Counted from the stretch's first letter, positions 39,201-50,881 are shown. The stretch is DNA of 64,000 nucleotides from Closterium sp. NIES-65 (GCA_948144175.1 CANXME010001453.1:2728001-2792000); one strand, 5' to 3'. Made by a program: numbers and translations. Notes: generated by a model not told the origin, from the sequence alone.

Positions 39201-42155
39201 TTTGACGAGTCCGTGTCCTACTACACCCGGTACCCCTGTCGAGGTCTCCCGGTACCCCCTCCCCCTCTTTTCCTCGCACCCTCTCCTCCTCCTGCTCCCG
39301 CTCCTCCGGTACCCCCGCCCCCCCCTGGTCCTGCCCCGTCTGGTGTGTCCCACGCTACCCCTCTCCCCTCGGTCGCGCGTCAGGTAGTGTCTCCCTCCCC
39401 GCAGTCCTCCTCACAGTCCCCTCAGCAGCCTTCGGCACTTCCGCGATAGGTTACTGTGGACTCTGTTGGTGTTGGAGCTGGAGGTGCAGCCGCTGGGGGT
39501 GCTCGCTCGCGGGGTACTGGAGCTGGAGGTGCTGGCGCAGGTGGCGCTAGCTCTGGGGGTGCTGGAGCTGGGGGTGCTGGCGCAGGTGGCGCTAGTTCTG
39601 GGGGTGCTGGAGTTGGAGGTCCTAGCACTGGCGGTGCTGATCCTGGGGGTGCTGAGTCTGAGGAGGCTGGAGCTGGAGACCCTGGTTCTGCGGAGTCCAC
39701 TCCGCCTCCCCACCGCCACGACACGCGTCTCCAGGCTGCCCGTCGGCGTGAGCGTGAGGAGCAGGAGCGGTTGGAGAGGGAGCGGCATGAGCTGCGGATG
39801 CTGGACCTTCTGGAGCAGCAGCAGGAGCAGCAGCGGCAGCAGCAGCAGCAGCCGCCGCCGCAGCTGCAGCAGCAGCAGCCGCAGCCGTCGCCGCAGCCGC
39901 AACAGCGGCAGCCGCAGCCGCCCCCGCAGCTTCCTCTAGAGCGGCAGTTGTTCCCACCTGTGAGTGGCCTGCGGGCCCTTGGCCTTTCCTCCTCTTCTTC
40001 TGTCCGCTCCCCGTCTCCTCCTGTGTTTGTTCCTCCATTGCCTCCTCCTGACGACCGTCCGGCGGTCTAATCTTCTCCTCCTCCTCAGTCTCCTCCTCCT
40101 TCTGTCCGTCGCAACTTGATCACACGTTGTCCTCCGCGTGCTCGTCACTCGTCCCCTGTTACTGACCTCCACACTGCCCTCCTTTGTTCGTCTCGTCGTC
40201 GTTCTCCTTCTCATGTGTCCGTTCTCCCGTCTCCTCCTCCGTCCTTTGTCACAGCCCCCCCCACTCCTATCTCTGACTACTACCGCGCTGTTCGTCCTGT
40301 TGCCGCACGTGTCCTCGCCACTCTTGTCACCGACTCTCGTTTCCCTCCGTCGTCTGCCTCGGCTCTCACTGCCGCTGTCGCTGAGTTTGCTGCCGCCAGT
40401 CGCCTTGACTACGCCACCCGTGTGGTGCCAGCTCCTCCCTACCGTCCTCTGTCTGTCGGGGGTGGGTTTGCCCTTGGCTGTGACGTCCTAGAGGACAGAG
40501 AGTCTGAGCTGGAGTACTGGGCAACCGCTTCTCCCTCTGTGTGTGCCATGCTACTCTCCCCTGAGGGAGACCCCGACGCCCTTGACATACCGACTCCTCG
40601 CACTTATCGCGAGGCAGTGTCAGGGGCGTGGGCCTCTCAGTGGAAAGCGGCTATGGACTCAGAGTTGGCATCTTGGAGGTCCACAGGCACCTACGTCGAC
40701 GCAGTTCCCCCTCCCAGGGCGAACGTAGTCGATGGCATGTGGCTCTTCAAGGTGAAGCGGCCGCCTGGAGCACCGCCGGTGTTCAAGGCGCGCTACGTGG
40801 CTAGGGGCTTCAGTCGGCGTGAGGGAGTTGACTTCTTCCAGACCTTCGCCCCGACCCCAAAGATGACTACTCTTCGGGTGTTACTCCACATAGCAGCGCA
40901 GCGAGACTACGAGCTGCACTCCCTCGACTTCTCCACTGCGTTCCTCCAGGGCCGACTGCACGAGGAGATCTGGCTGCGTCGTCCTCCTGGCTTCACTGAC
41001 ACCTTCCCACCTGGGACCCAGTGGAGCCTGAGGCGACCAGTCTACGGTCTCCGACAGTCGCCTCGTGAGTGGCACGACACTCTTCGCTCCACACTTCGTG
41101 ACCTTGGGTTCAGCCTGTCCTCCGCCGACCCGTCGCTGTTTGTTCGAGCGGGTTCTACTCCTTTCTTTATCCTTGTCTACGTCGACGACTTGGTGTTTGC
41201 CACAGCAGACAGGGCACCCCTGGCTCAGGTGAAGTCCAAACTGCAGAAGAGACACAAGTGCACTGACCTGGGTGAGCTGCAGCGTTACCTTGGCTTGCAG
41301 ATCACCCAGGACAGAGTCGCTCGCACCATCACACTGACGCAGTCACACATGGTGCAGCAGGTCCTTCGGCGGTTCGACTTCCAGTTCTCCACCACACAGC
41401 CCACTCCTCTTGCTGTTGACCACAGACTCACGGGCCCCTTTCCTGACGAGCCCTTTGAGTCCAGTGGACCCTACGCAGAGCTGGTGGGCTGCCTCATGTA
41501 CCTGATGACTTGTACTCGACCGGACCTCGCCTTTCCCCTCAGCATCCTTTCTCGCTTTGTTGCGACTGGGAGACACCGCCCCGTCCACTGGACAGCTGCT
41601 GTGAGGGTGGCAAAGTACCTGGCGACTACATCAGGCATGGGGCTTGTGCTTGGAGGGACTCAGCCAGTGGTGTTGACTGGTCACTGTGACTCTTCCTACG
41701 CTGACGACGTGGAGACTCAGCGCTCGAGTCAGGGTTACTGCTTCAGTCTGGGAGCTGGTGCTGTGTCGTGGAGGTCTACACGGTCGTCGTCTGTGGCTAC
41801 TTCCAGTGCAGAGGCAGAGATCTACGCGGGTGCCATGGCGGCACAGGAGCTTCGCTGGTTGACCTTCTTGCTCGCAGACCTTGGTGAGCGGCCTCGCTCT
41901 GCTCCGACCTTGTACGCTGACAACAAGGCCATGATCCTCCTGTGTCGAGAGCCTCGACTGGAGAGCAGAGTGAAGCATATTGACATGAGGTACTTCCTCC
42001 TGCGAGAGCTGCAGCGACGCGGTCAGGCACGCCTGGACTTTGTGGCCTCAGAGGCCAACACTGCAGACGTCTTCACCAAGGCCTTGGCGCTTGGTGATCA
42101 CCACAGGTTGTGTGTGCAGTTGGGGCTTGTTGAGGTAGGCCCTCGGTTACTGTAG
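36261..42155 (+). pseudogene. Element E gag-pol polyprotein with four nonsense codons, no frameshift
   Basis: One frame of 1965 codons, closed only by TAA 38601, TGA 39042, TAG 39447 and TAA 40068 before the natural TAG at 42153. Order: gag 36261-37080, Gly linker 37110-37260, Gln/Pro region, CTHWC...CLCGRDDHSAARC zinc-binding-like region near 37480-37560, protease DSGAS near 37880, HHRLGH near 38355, integrase 38560-38880 (HSDRGGE, GVAERR), Gln-rich linker 39800-39950, RT with YVDD near 41180, RNase H 41670-42110. Element F is the closest relative in the window. Confidence 0.9.
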
Positions 42156-42361
42156 TCCTGCTGCTTGCTCTGCTCGTTGTGCTTTGTATTTATATCCTAG
42201 TGAACTCTTGAACTGGCCTTGTGGCCGCTTGCTTGCGCTCGGAATTTGTGTGGTGTCCTTGATATCCACCCTGAGCTTGCCTTGTTTCTTGCTTTGACTG
42301 GTCTTGTGACCGTTTGTTCACCTTACTTGCTTTGATGCCCCTCACTTAGCCTATGGGGGTG

Positions 42362-42491
42362 TGTCAAATGTTGCACATTGATGTGATAGGTCGCAGTGAG
42401 TTGCACTCTAGGGGGGTACAGCTTCTAGGGTTGCTTATTTGTACCCCATTCGTTTCTATTCCTCACATTCCGTTGCATTCCTATTCTAAGA
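42362..42491 (+). repeat. 3' LTR of element E
   Basis: 130 bp, preceded by the polypurine tract and followed by TCGTG. Confidence 0.94.
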
Positions 42492-42496
42492 TCGTG

Positions 42497-43197
42497 TCAC
42501 ATGTCGGCTGAGCTAAATGTTGAAGCCTTTTCATTAGCTGATGTGTGTTTTCCATGGTGGGTTCAGGGAGGTTTGCTCGAAATGAATGAATGATGTGAAA
42601 ACATCCTGCATTGTGTTTCTTTCTTCATTCTAATTATTACTTACTGATGAGTCACCAACACACGTTAATCTCCTTCACATGTGCAGATGTCCATCGAAAA
42701 TATATCATCTAACATTTGTCAACGTTGACAACTGTATATTCGGTGTTTTGTATCGAGTTCCTCTCGGGGAAGCACTCTTGAGGAGCCAGCAACGGTTCTT
42801 TACTTTCGGCTACCCAATCCCAAGGTCGTGTTATGGTTCCCGTCCGCCATTTTGCGGGAGGATAGACTTCCTCCTCAGCCTCTTGGTAACCTGACGAAGG
42901 AAGGTAGTGGAAAGAACTCTCGAGCGCTCGACCGAGGATTACGGCGTGAAGACCTTTTTGCCTGACCGTGACTGTACGCAGTAACGAGTCACGCGATTTT
43001 ATCAATGCGTGCTTGCCATTGGTCCTGTTTGCGCTCGTCTAGAATCTGTAGCGGTGTAGCAAGCGAGTAGCGGAGTATAGAAGGCATCAGTCTCACGACA
43101 AGGAATTGCGAGGAGTGCTTCTTCTTTTCTAACTGAACGATCAATTCGGCTAGCAGCTAGGCATCAAGCTATCGTAACGCGACAGGAACTTACGACG
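42497..43197. other. Intergenic stretch between E and the PPP4R2 gene
   Basis: About 700 bp of ordinary-composition DNA. The left part is the original sequence downstream of the GRAS gene, displaced 10.6 kb by E. The right part should hold the PPP4R2 promoter. No ORF or repeat is supported. Confidence 0.4.
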
Positions 43198-46100
43198 ATG
43201 GCCGTGTCGTCTCTGCCGGCCGCAGCGGCGCTTACGGCGTTTCGGAACCGGTGCGTGACGCGTCGGGATGGGATGTACATTCTTGTAATAATGTTGCGGT
43301 TACTATGTTTCGTGATATCGAGTACATAGCCATGCGTGTCGCACTGACCTTACGCACTGAGCTCATTTCTGAGTCCACTCAATTCATACATAGCCATGAC
43401 CTTACGAACTGAGTGCACTGAGTGTTGAACAAGGCAGTCGTGCGTAGGTGCAGTGCCAAGCCGCTCCTTAAATAACTGCTTAGACCGAGCGAGTCACCGG
43501 GTATTTTGTCCAAGCACTGATAAGTTTTTGGAGTCAACCCAAAAGTAGTCTCCGAGTTTTCTAATTCAAATCCTCCTGTTCGCCGTCTCGTCACCCGTTA
43601 CTTGGCAAGCCACCTGGCGACAGAGAGTTATCAGACTATCAGAGCCGATTACGGAAATCTCGCATCCTGCATCAGAGCCCTTGCACTTTTCATCGGTCCA
43701 TTCACTGGCAGATCGCCTGGCGACAAAGGGAGCGGAGGGAGAATTCTATCGGCTATCCGATAGCGGAGCTGACTGCGTGAAGACTTCTCAGACACCACAT
43801 CCCTCTCGGCTGTCCACTTCCCAGTTCTCCCATTCTCCGTCCCTTTCGTTACCTGCAGGTCGCCAGGCGAGAGGGAGCTGTCCCCCGAGCTCAAGGCAAT
43901 TCTGGAGGTCACTGCCGTCACAGGCACCGTCTGGTGGGTGGCAGGTTCTGTCTTCTAATTGACGGATTTTGCTAGCTGTGACACATATTCTGTTTGCTGG
44001 GTGATTGCCCGGGAGTCGGGTTCCGTTTGGTGGTTATCGAAGCCTGAAGGGTGAGTTGCTGGAAAGAAGGTGTTATATGAGTTCAAGGCAATATTTGGAG
44101 TCACTTTGCTGTGGCACCATTTGCTAGATAATTCCGTTTATTGTCTGACGGAATCTGTTACTTTGGTGACGGGTCCATGTTGCTCCTATCGAAACCTGAC
44201 CAGTCAATTGGTACTGAGATGTGTGTGGGCGGAGTGATTGATGCTGTTAGATGAATGACGGAGTCTGTCTGGTGAGCGACGGAATCTGATTGGTGGAGGA
44301 TGGATTCTGTCTGCTAAATGACTGGATTACGAGATGGATGGCGGAATCTGCTGGTTGATAACAATGCGTTACTTTCAGCTCCAGCAAATTCTCCCTCCAT
44401 GAACTCCGTCCCCTGGCCACCTTCACTTACCCCTCCTCCCCTCCTCCTCTCAAAGTTCCTCCTCCTTCATCTGGTCTGGTTCTTCCCCACAACCCCCCTC
44501 CCACATCCCCCCCCCTCGCCGGTTGATGTGTAGGCATGACTGGGAGTCCGTGAGAGAGCTGCTGGGGTTCACAATCTCTCAGGTATGGCTGCAGGGACCC
44601 TACTTGCAAAATGCATCATCTACTACATGTTTCGATCCTGCTGCTTAAGCTTTCAACAATACTGCTGCCCTTCTTCGCTATGAGTTTGGATGCTGGGGTT
44701 CACAATTTCTCAGGTATGGCTGCAGGGACGAAATCTGCAGCACGTGACTGTCACATCACACTGCATTACATCGTGCTATTACACCATTTTACACGTTGTG
44801 GTTTCAAGTACATCGTTCACCAGAAACAGATTGCAATGCACACGTTTAAATGCGTCATCTGCAAATTCTGTTTGTTCTTCGAACCAGGTACTGCAGGGGT
44901 GTGGTGTGGAGGACGGTGTGAAACGGAGGGGGAAAAGGAGGGCGGAAAGGTGTATATCACGGGAGCTGGTGGCACTGCCTGTGTTAAACAGTGTTGTGCC
45001 ACTGAAAGCGTCTCACCTCCCCTCACTATCTCTAATGTATCTCCACTCTCTCCCAATCTCCCCTGCCACTTGTCAGGTCCTCAAGTACAGGACAGAGTGC
45101 GTGGCAGGGGTTACAGAGCGCGTGGCAGGGGTGGGTGGGTCCCACTCGCCCACTAGACTCCACAATGTGTGCCCCTCCGCAATGCTAGAAGGACCCTCCT
45201 TGCTGGCCTCGCCCCTCCCATGCCCCCCTGCCGCCCCTCAGGTCCTGGAGGAGTACGAGACAGAGCGCGTGGCAGGGGTGGTTCCGCCTCGCTCTGTAAA
45301 GCTCGTGGCAGGCATGATTCAGGCTAGAGATCTCCTCCCTGTCGTTGTGTTGCCCCTCCCACCCTCCACCCGCCACCCCTCAGGTGCTGGAGGAGTACGA
45401 GACAGAGCGCGTGGCAGGGGTGGGTCCGCCTCGCCCGCTGCCGTCAGGGGAGACGTTTGCGGAGCTGAGTGAACGCATTCTCTCCTGTACGTGTACTCAC
45501 TCTCCTTGTGTTTGCTTATGCACTTTGACATGGTACCACTATGCATGCATCATGCATGTGCGCTGCTATGATAAAGGCCTTGTCTCACTCTCCCGTCTCC
45601 TCCCTCCCTCCCTCCACCAACTCCTTCAGCACGGTCCTGGATGCAGTTCCTAAACACAGAGAGGAGGCGACCCTCGTCTTTGCTTCATCTGTCGTCCCTC
45701 TCCGTTTCTCCCTTCTCCCTTCTTTCCCCCCTCTCCCCTGCTCCCCTACCGCCCTTCTCACCCCTACCCCCCTCTTCCCTTTCCCTCTCTCTCACCTCTT
45801 CCCCCTCTTCCCCCCTCTTCCGTCTCTCCCCCCTCCCGTCTCCCGTCTGTGCCTTTCGTCCATCCCCACAGACAGATTTTGACACGTTAGCAGATGGGTC
45901 TGTGTTTTTGCTCCCTTCACCATTCAGTGCATTTGTGTGTGTAGCGCCCCTCCTCTCTGCTTTGCTCTCCCCTGATCCCCCCCTCTCCGTCCCCCCACTC
46001 TTTCACCACAGACCTTGAGGCATTTTTGAGAATACTCAGAAGCTGTATTGGTGCGACTTTTGAGAATTCTCAAAAGTCGCTCTTGCCTGATCCCCCCCTC

Positions 46101-47801
46101 TCCGTTCCCCCACTGTTTCAACACAGACCTTGAGGCATTCACAGACGGGCCACCTTTCACCATTCAGCGCATCTGTGAGGTTTGTGCTTGTACTGTCCCT
46201 GCTGCAAATTCACCTGTTTTTCCTCCTGATGCAGATTCACCTATTTCTTAACTTTCCTACAAATCCACCTCTTTTTTTCTCTTGGCTGTCTCCCAGGTGC
46301 TTCTCAATCCCCGAGCCACCTACACAAATCTCAACCGTGTTGCCTTTGCTCTTGAGAAGGTCCGTCTGCCTCGACCCATCCCACTGTTCGCACTCTCTTT
46401 TCTTCCTGAGTTGACTTTTGATCGACTCAAAAGTCAACTCAAAAGTCAACTCGACCCAACCCACTGTTTCCACCCACTGTTCGCACTCTCTTGTCTTCCC
46501 CTTCTCGTCCCCGACCTGCCTATTGCACTGGGATTTCTGCTCGTGCACCCTTCTCCTCCATTCGTGCTTTTTTGCACCGACAGTGCCTGCTCCTCTTTCG
46601 CCCATCCCTCCCCCAACACCCCACATCTCCTCAACTTTCCCTCTCACTGCCCCTTTGTCCCTCCCTCCCTCCCTCTCTCTCCCTCTCCCTCCTTCCCTTT
46701 CTTTCCCTCCCCCCTCCCCTCTGCAGCTGCTCCTAGTGACCTCCTCCGCCCCTCCCCCTACAGCCCCGTTCCCCGCCCTCCCCCTCCCCCCCCTCCCACC
46801 TCCACCGCCTCTACCGCACCTCCCCCTCCTCCTCCTCCCCCTCCTCCCTCCCTCCTCCCTCCCAAACCTCCCCACCGCCCTCAAAGCCCCAGCTTCCGAA
46901 CCAGGGAGGCAGGGCGAGGCAAGAGGGGGGAGCAGCAGGACAGGCGGGGGGGGGTGGCGAGGGGGGTGGAGGGAAGGGGGATGAGGAGGGAGGGGAGGGG
47001 GGAAATGCAGCAATGGAGACGGACGAGAGGGGGGCTGGCAGGCCAGGTTCCCCGGACATCGCCCCACACTCGCCTGAATTTGCGGGGTTCTTTCGAGAGG
47101 TGGTGGTGGAAGAAGCTGCGATGGAACTGGGTGGGGCTGGTGGGGGCAGTGGGGGTGGTGGGGCGGGTGTTGGGACGGTGGAGGGTGGGGCTAGGAGCAG
47201 GGGAGGAGCCCGGGATGAGGGGGTGGGTAGTGGCACTGCTGGTGGTAGTGGTGGGAGCAGCGGTGGGAGTGGCGGTGGCGAGGGAAGTGGTGGGGGCGAT
47301 GCGGGCAGCAGGGGGAGAGGAGCGAGTGTTGGTAGGGAGGGTGGGGTGGAAGCGGGGAGGATGGATGAGGGAAAGGAGGATGGGGAGAAGGAGGAGAGGG
47401 GTGGGTCTGGAAGGGGTGCTGGGGAGAAGGGCGAAGGTGGGAATGAGAGAGTGAGGGAGGGAGGGGACGAGGAGATGGAGGAGGAGGAGGAGGCGAGCAA
47501 GTGGTTGGTGGATAATCCCCCTCCTGTTGCCTTTGGACCCGTGTCACCCACGAGGGAGGAAAGCAGGGAGGGGAGGAGGGAGGAGGGGAGGGAGGAAGAG
47601 AAGGGGGAGGAGGAGATGAAGGGGGAAGGAGGGGGTGACATGAAGGTGGAAAGGGGGGGTGATATTCGAGTGGAGTGTGAGGAGAAGGCAGTAGAGGGGG
47701 AGGAGGATGGGGATGGTGGGAGTGGGGAGGGAGAGGACTTGGCGGGACAAGGGCAGGGGAAGGAGGGAGGGGAGGGTGAGCAGATGAGTGTAGATGGATG
47801 A
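43198..47801 (+). CDS. PPP4R2: Protein phosphatase 4 regulatory subunit 2-like protein
   Basis: Predicted exons 43198-43250, 43859-43933, 44534-44582, 45384-45486, 46127-46179, 46298-46360 and ~46764-47801; phases agree at every join. PPP4R2 is the scaffold/regulatory subunit of the PP4 phosphatase (DNA repair, nuclear functions). Conserved segments: LSPELKAILEVTAVTG (exon 2), WHDWESVRELL (exons 2-3), VLEEYE (exon 4), DGPPFTIQRICE (exon 5), LLNPRATYTNLN and ALEK (exon 6). The last exon encodes a Gly- and Glu-rich acidic tail, as expected for the family. Its start is uncertain: an upstream acceptor at 46727 would add LLLVTSS, which fits the family, but leads into another frame. Predicted length is about 477 aa. 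Most exons have decayed tandem copies in the adjoining introns. Confidence 0.78.
43596..43858 (+). repeat. Decayed copies of PPP4R2 exon 2 start
   Basis: Two upstream copies, at about 43601 and 43711, carry versions of GGCAG(G/A)TCGCC(A/T)GGCGA(C/G)A and the following GAG codons. The exon itself starts at 43859. A diverged copy of the exon's end (GAGTTCAAGGCAATATTTGGAG) lies downstream at about 44079. Confidence 0.75.
44678..44713 (+). repeat. Decayed copy of PPP4R2 exon 3 end
   Basis: GCTGGGGTTCACAATTTCTCAG|GTATGGCTGCAGGGAC repeats the exon 3 end and donor region at 44561-44597 with a single-base change in the exon part. Confidence 0.85.
44888..45383 (+). repeat. Three decayed copies of PPP4R2 exon 4
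   Basis: Starts at about 44888, 45077 and 45242, with the exon at 45384. The 45242 copy keeps GTCCTGGAGGAGTACGAGAC and most of the exon, then diverges after CCGCCTCGC. The older copies are progressively worse. Each follows a CAG acceptor. Confidence 0.88.
45872..46126 (+). repeat. Two decayed copies of PPP4R2 exon 5
   Basis: Copies start near 45872 and 46012, with the exon at 46127. The 45872 copy still reads like ..TTCACCATTCAGTGCATTTGTG. The 46012 copy begins ACCTTGAGGCATT, identical to the exon. The intron tract GATCCCCCCCTCTCCGT is copied along with it. Confidence 0.87.
46053..46080. repeat. 28-bp perfect palindrome in PPP4R2 intron 5'
   Basis: Two 14-base arms with no spacer, centred on GAATTC; each arm contains CTTTTGAG. 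Intron (or ghost-exon) location just before exon 5. Confidence 0.9.
46409..46452. repeat. Interrupted palindrome in PPP4R2 intron after exon 6
   Basis: GAGTTGACTTTTGA, a five-base spacer, then TCAAAAGTCAACTC; an 11-12-base piece of the right arm is repeated once more. Confidence 0.85.
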
Positions 47802-48970
47802 GTGTAGATGGGGAGGGCGATGTGGAGAGGGATGGTACAGTCTGAATCTAGCCGATAAACATGGAATAGCTCATTCATTCAAACATATGAACAAATCATC
47901 CATTCAATGTGTTTCCACTTTGTTGATATTGCAGACAAGAAATGTTGTGGCTGGCAATGGGGGATCTTATTTAATGACCAGAGGTGTTAGCTACTTGATC
48001 AAATTATGGTTGTGGTGCAAAAGTTGTTACCTTATTGTCAATAGCATCAATCAAATGAGACCCATCTTTGTCCGCAAATTACTACACTGCATATTTTACC
48101 CACGCTTCAGCACGGGTAAAGTGTTTACAAAAGTTTCACATCACTCACACCGCCTAGTCAGCACGAGTGACGTGCCAGCTACCGGATCCACTTTCTGGCG
48201 TGTCTCACCACCCTTATGACGCGGAGATTGTACTTCGGGTTCCGAGCCTCGCATGCTGTCCAGCAAAGCAAACAACGCAGCAAAAGTAACTTCAGCTATT
48301 CGTTAATCTCCAGCTTTGTAGGAATACGAACCAAAAACATCTGCCTCGGTGAGGAGACCCGAGCCAAACAGAATATCCACTTTTCGTTTTTCACTCTCGA
48401 CGAACCTGTCTTGTGCTCACATGCAATCATGAATGCACCCAGCCTTCGAACCTAGCCTGTAGTTTGGCGTTTGGGCTGGCTGTTGCTGAACTTTCATATT
48501 TGCCCGGAATTTCATTACATCAGGCTCATTGCTTCAAGCATTGCGTGTAATTAATAGTTCTTCTGCGCACATAAATCATCATTGAAGGTTCAGCCGTTTT
48601 GTTTTGCCTTTTTACAATGGCAGCTCTACAGTTTCGGCTTTGACACCTCCCCTAGCTTTGACACAACCAGACCTGCTCCAACCTCTCTCTTCTTCTGGGT
48701 CTCTATTTCCACCAACTCATCTACATTTTATTTTTAGCTTGAGTCCTGACATAAAGACCCCCTCGTTGTTAGCTGCTCTCCTTACCACCGCTTTTCAGTT
48801 ACACCTGACGCTCAGACACTCGGTGTTGTTTTTCTGTTCGTCTTTCCTGGCAGCCACACGACCTCGTCCCCGTTAGCGAACTTGCTGTCTGGTTGATTAG
48901 CGCTTACCACATTTTTTAGTTCCCGTTCTAGACTATTGTGGGTGATTGCTTGTCATTCCTGAATCTGCTC
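47802..48970. other. Intergenic stretch, no gene seen
   Basis: About 1.2 kb between the PPP4R2 stop and the next gene. It would contain the 3' UTR of the first and the promoter of the second. Composition is lower-GC than the genes. No conserved frame or repeat. Confidence 0.4.
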
Positions 48971-50156
48971 ATGGGGAGCCAAGCCCTACCGTTGTGCGGT
49001 TTCACGCGATCGCTTGTTCCTGCGAGATTAGACTCGGCCAATATCGATTCCAATGCATCAAGAACGACTCAACAACAGGGTAGAGTAGTTTGTATGCTTT
49101 CGAGTGACGGCACTTTCCCTCCAAGGAACAAACCCAAGTCGCTCGAGCTCCCCCGAGCCGTCGCACATGGCTTCCATCCTTCCTCCCACGTAAGCAGCAG
49201 CTTTCTCATCATTATATAACTGGTAAAAAACTCTCGGATGCGTGACCCTAGTAAATATGCATCGTCGTTATCAATTCGCCTGACATTGTTGCCCTGTTCA
49301 ACCTTTGTTTTTCCGGAACAAACTCTCGTTTATATGTTGCTAATACTCTCCCTAACTTCTCATCATCGTAATCATTCCGCAGGATCTGAATGAGGAGGAG
49401 AAGCAGCGGCTGATTGCGGAGGAGATTGTGAAGATCGAGCAGCAGACTAGAGCGAGGGAGGAGCAATTGAAGCGGGCTGCTCTTAAAGCCCACTTGGACC
49501 ACGAGCTTCGGTTCGGCAAGATAATGTTCTCTCAGGTGCGTTCTAACTTGCGTTTTGTGTTAACCTGCTCTGTCACTGCGCATATGTTGATGACATTTCA
49601 CGCGTTTCTACTTGATCCGGTCTGATTTACGACGTACTCACGATGCTGCTATGCTTACTTGCTTTGTTTTGTTCCCTCCGTGTTAATTTCGACGCAACAG
49701 GAGAAATACACTACGGCCATTGCGCATTTCGACAAAGTACTCGACCAATCAGAGGACGACACGTATCACCACGGCGAGGCCTCCCTCCAGAAAGCCGCGT
49801 GCCTCGATAAGCTCGGCTCGCACGACGAAGCGCGTCGTCTGTACAAATCCCTCTGCCATTTCCGCGGCGCGGACCACCACATCAAGAGACGCGCCGCGCA
49901 AGCTTTATTCGAAGGCGATTCGCACAATCCTTCGAAGCAGCGGCAGAAGGAGCAGGCTCAGAACGATAGGCCGTCGCTACTAGATGACTACATGTACAAA
50001 ATGTTTCTCACGGGCTTTGGAAATTACACGTTGAGTGGGAGAAAGCAGGAGGAGTCGCGACAGGAGCGGATGCTGATGCAGGCACTGCCCTGGATGCTGG
50101 TGCTCATGGCGCCTGCTATGGTCGTAGGGCTGATGCTGGCCAAGGGAGGAGAGTGA
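48971..50156 (+). CDS. TPR-like protein with C-terminal membrane helix, probably plastid-targeted (275 aa)
   Basis: Exons 48971-49189, 49383-49535 and 49701-50156, phase 0 at both joins, GT-AG borders. The start ATG 48971 gives a Ser/Arg-rich, acid-poor N-terminus that looks like a transit peptide (~1-55). Residues ~74-124 form a charged helix (DLNEEEKQRL...). Residues ~125-195 resemble tetratricopeptide repeats (YTTAIAHFDKVL, GEASLQKAACLDKLG, DEARRLYKSL). Residues ~250-272 are hydrophobic (MLVLMAPAMVVGLML), ending in a short tail. The product would be a membrane-anchored, helical-repeat protein, likely of the thylakoid or envelope. The precise family member is not recognised. A decayed copy of its last exon follows at 50228. 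Confidence 0.75.
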
Positions 50157-50227
50157 TTATGGTGAAGGGGGAGGGTGACTTTGGCTAAGGGTCCCGCCTC
50201 CTGAGTATGTGTGCCTAAGGTGGAAAG

Positions 50228-50395
50228 GGATGGTAATTACGGGGTTGAGTGGCTGTGGCTACGAGCGGATGCTGTTGCGAGAGCAATGCTGCTGGAGCAA
50301 TGCTGCTGCTGGCTCTCCCATGGATGCTGGTGCTTATGGCGCCTGCAATGTTGTTGGCCTGGTGCTGGCGAAGGGGGGTGGTGAAGAAGCCATGT
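50228..50395 (+). repeat. Decayed tandem copy of the last exon of the TPR-like gene
   Basis: GGTAATTAC..GGTTGAGTGG, GAGCGGATGCTG, CCATGGATGCTGGTGCTTATGGCGCCTGC and GGTGCTGGCGAAGG repeat, in order, elements of 50020-50150 about 209 bp upstream, including the membrane-helix codons. It is frame-broken and beyond the stop codon. Confidence 0.88.
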
Positions 50396-50881
50396 GGAAA
50401 CGGGGAAGGAGGTGGGGTGTGACTTATGGAAACAAGGATACGGTGTGAGTGATTTAGGTCGTTTCTTTTTTGCTCTGTGTGCAGTCATGTTGGTGCTGGT
50501 TCCGGCAGTGTTGCTGCTGACTGGTTTACCTGCTCACCTTTCATTAGCATTCGAAGTTTGCTGCTTTGTGTATTATGTGTGTCAGCGTGCTGGTTTGCCA
50601 CAATTGTAGATAATTGGTTACGATTTTAAAGAAGGAAATGGTGATATGCTTATCCTTTCATGCTGTTAGTCCCTGTTCACCTGGGTTTGCCACGTACGGT
50701 AGATTGTTTGCTTTGATCTGCTTTTCATTATCACCGTAGTGAAAATATTTCAATGTTTCTTTTTTCCGTGAAACCCATGGTGGTACGTATAAAATGGTGT
50801 AAAGATTGGTGGAACATTGGTGTACCATAAAGAAAATGTTCCTGGGCAAGGAAAACCGGCACACCTAGTGCGACAAATGAG

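Larger units (their letters stand above)
31892..42491 (+). mobile_element. Element E: Ty1/copia inserted at the 3' end of the GRAS gene
   Basis: 130-bp LTRs: 5' split as 31892-31919 plus 35342-35443 by element H, and 3' at 42362-42491. The target duplication TCGTG (31887-31891 and 42492-42496) is perfect. About 7.2 kb without H. The polypurine tract CTATGGGGGTG lies before 42362. LTRs differ at about four positions, one being a TG>TC change at the 5' end. It starts ~50 bp after the GRAS stop codon, so it probably lies in the 3' UTR or replaces the polyadenylation region. Confidence 0.94.

Noticed and set aside
44611-45156. A separate gene of ~180 codons.
   Set aside because: It crosses the donor of PPP4R2 exon 3's ghost and exon 4 ghosts. 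The open frame is chance readthrough of the intron.
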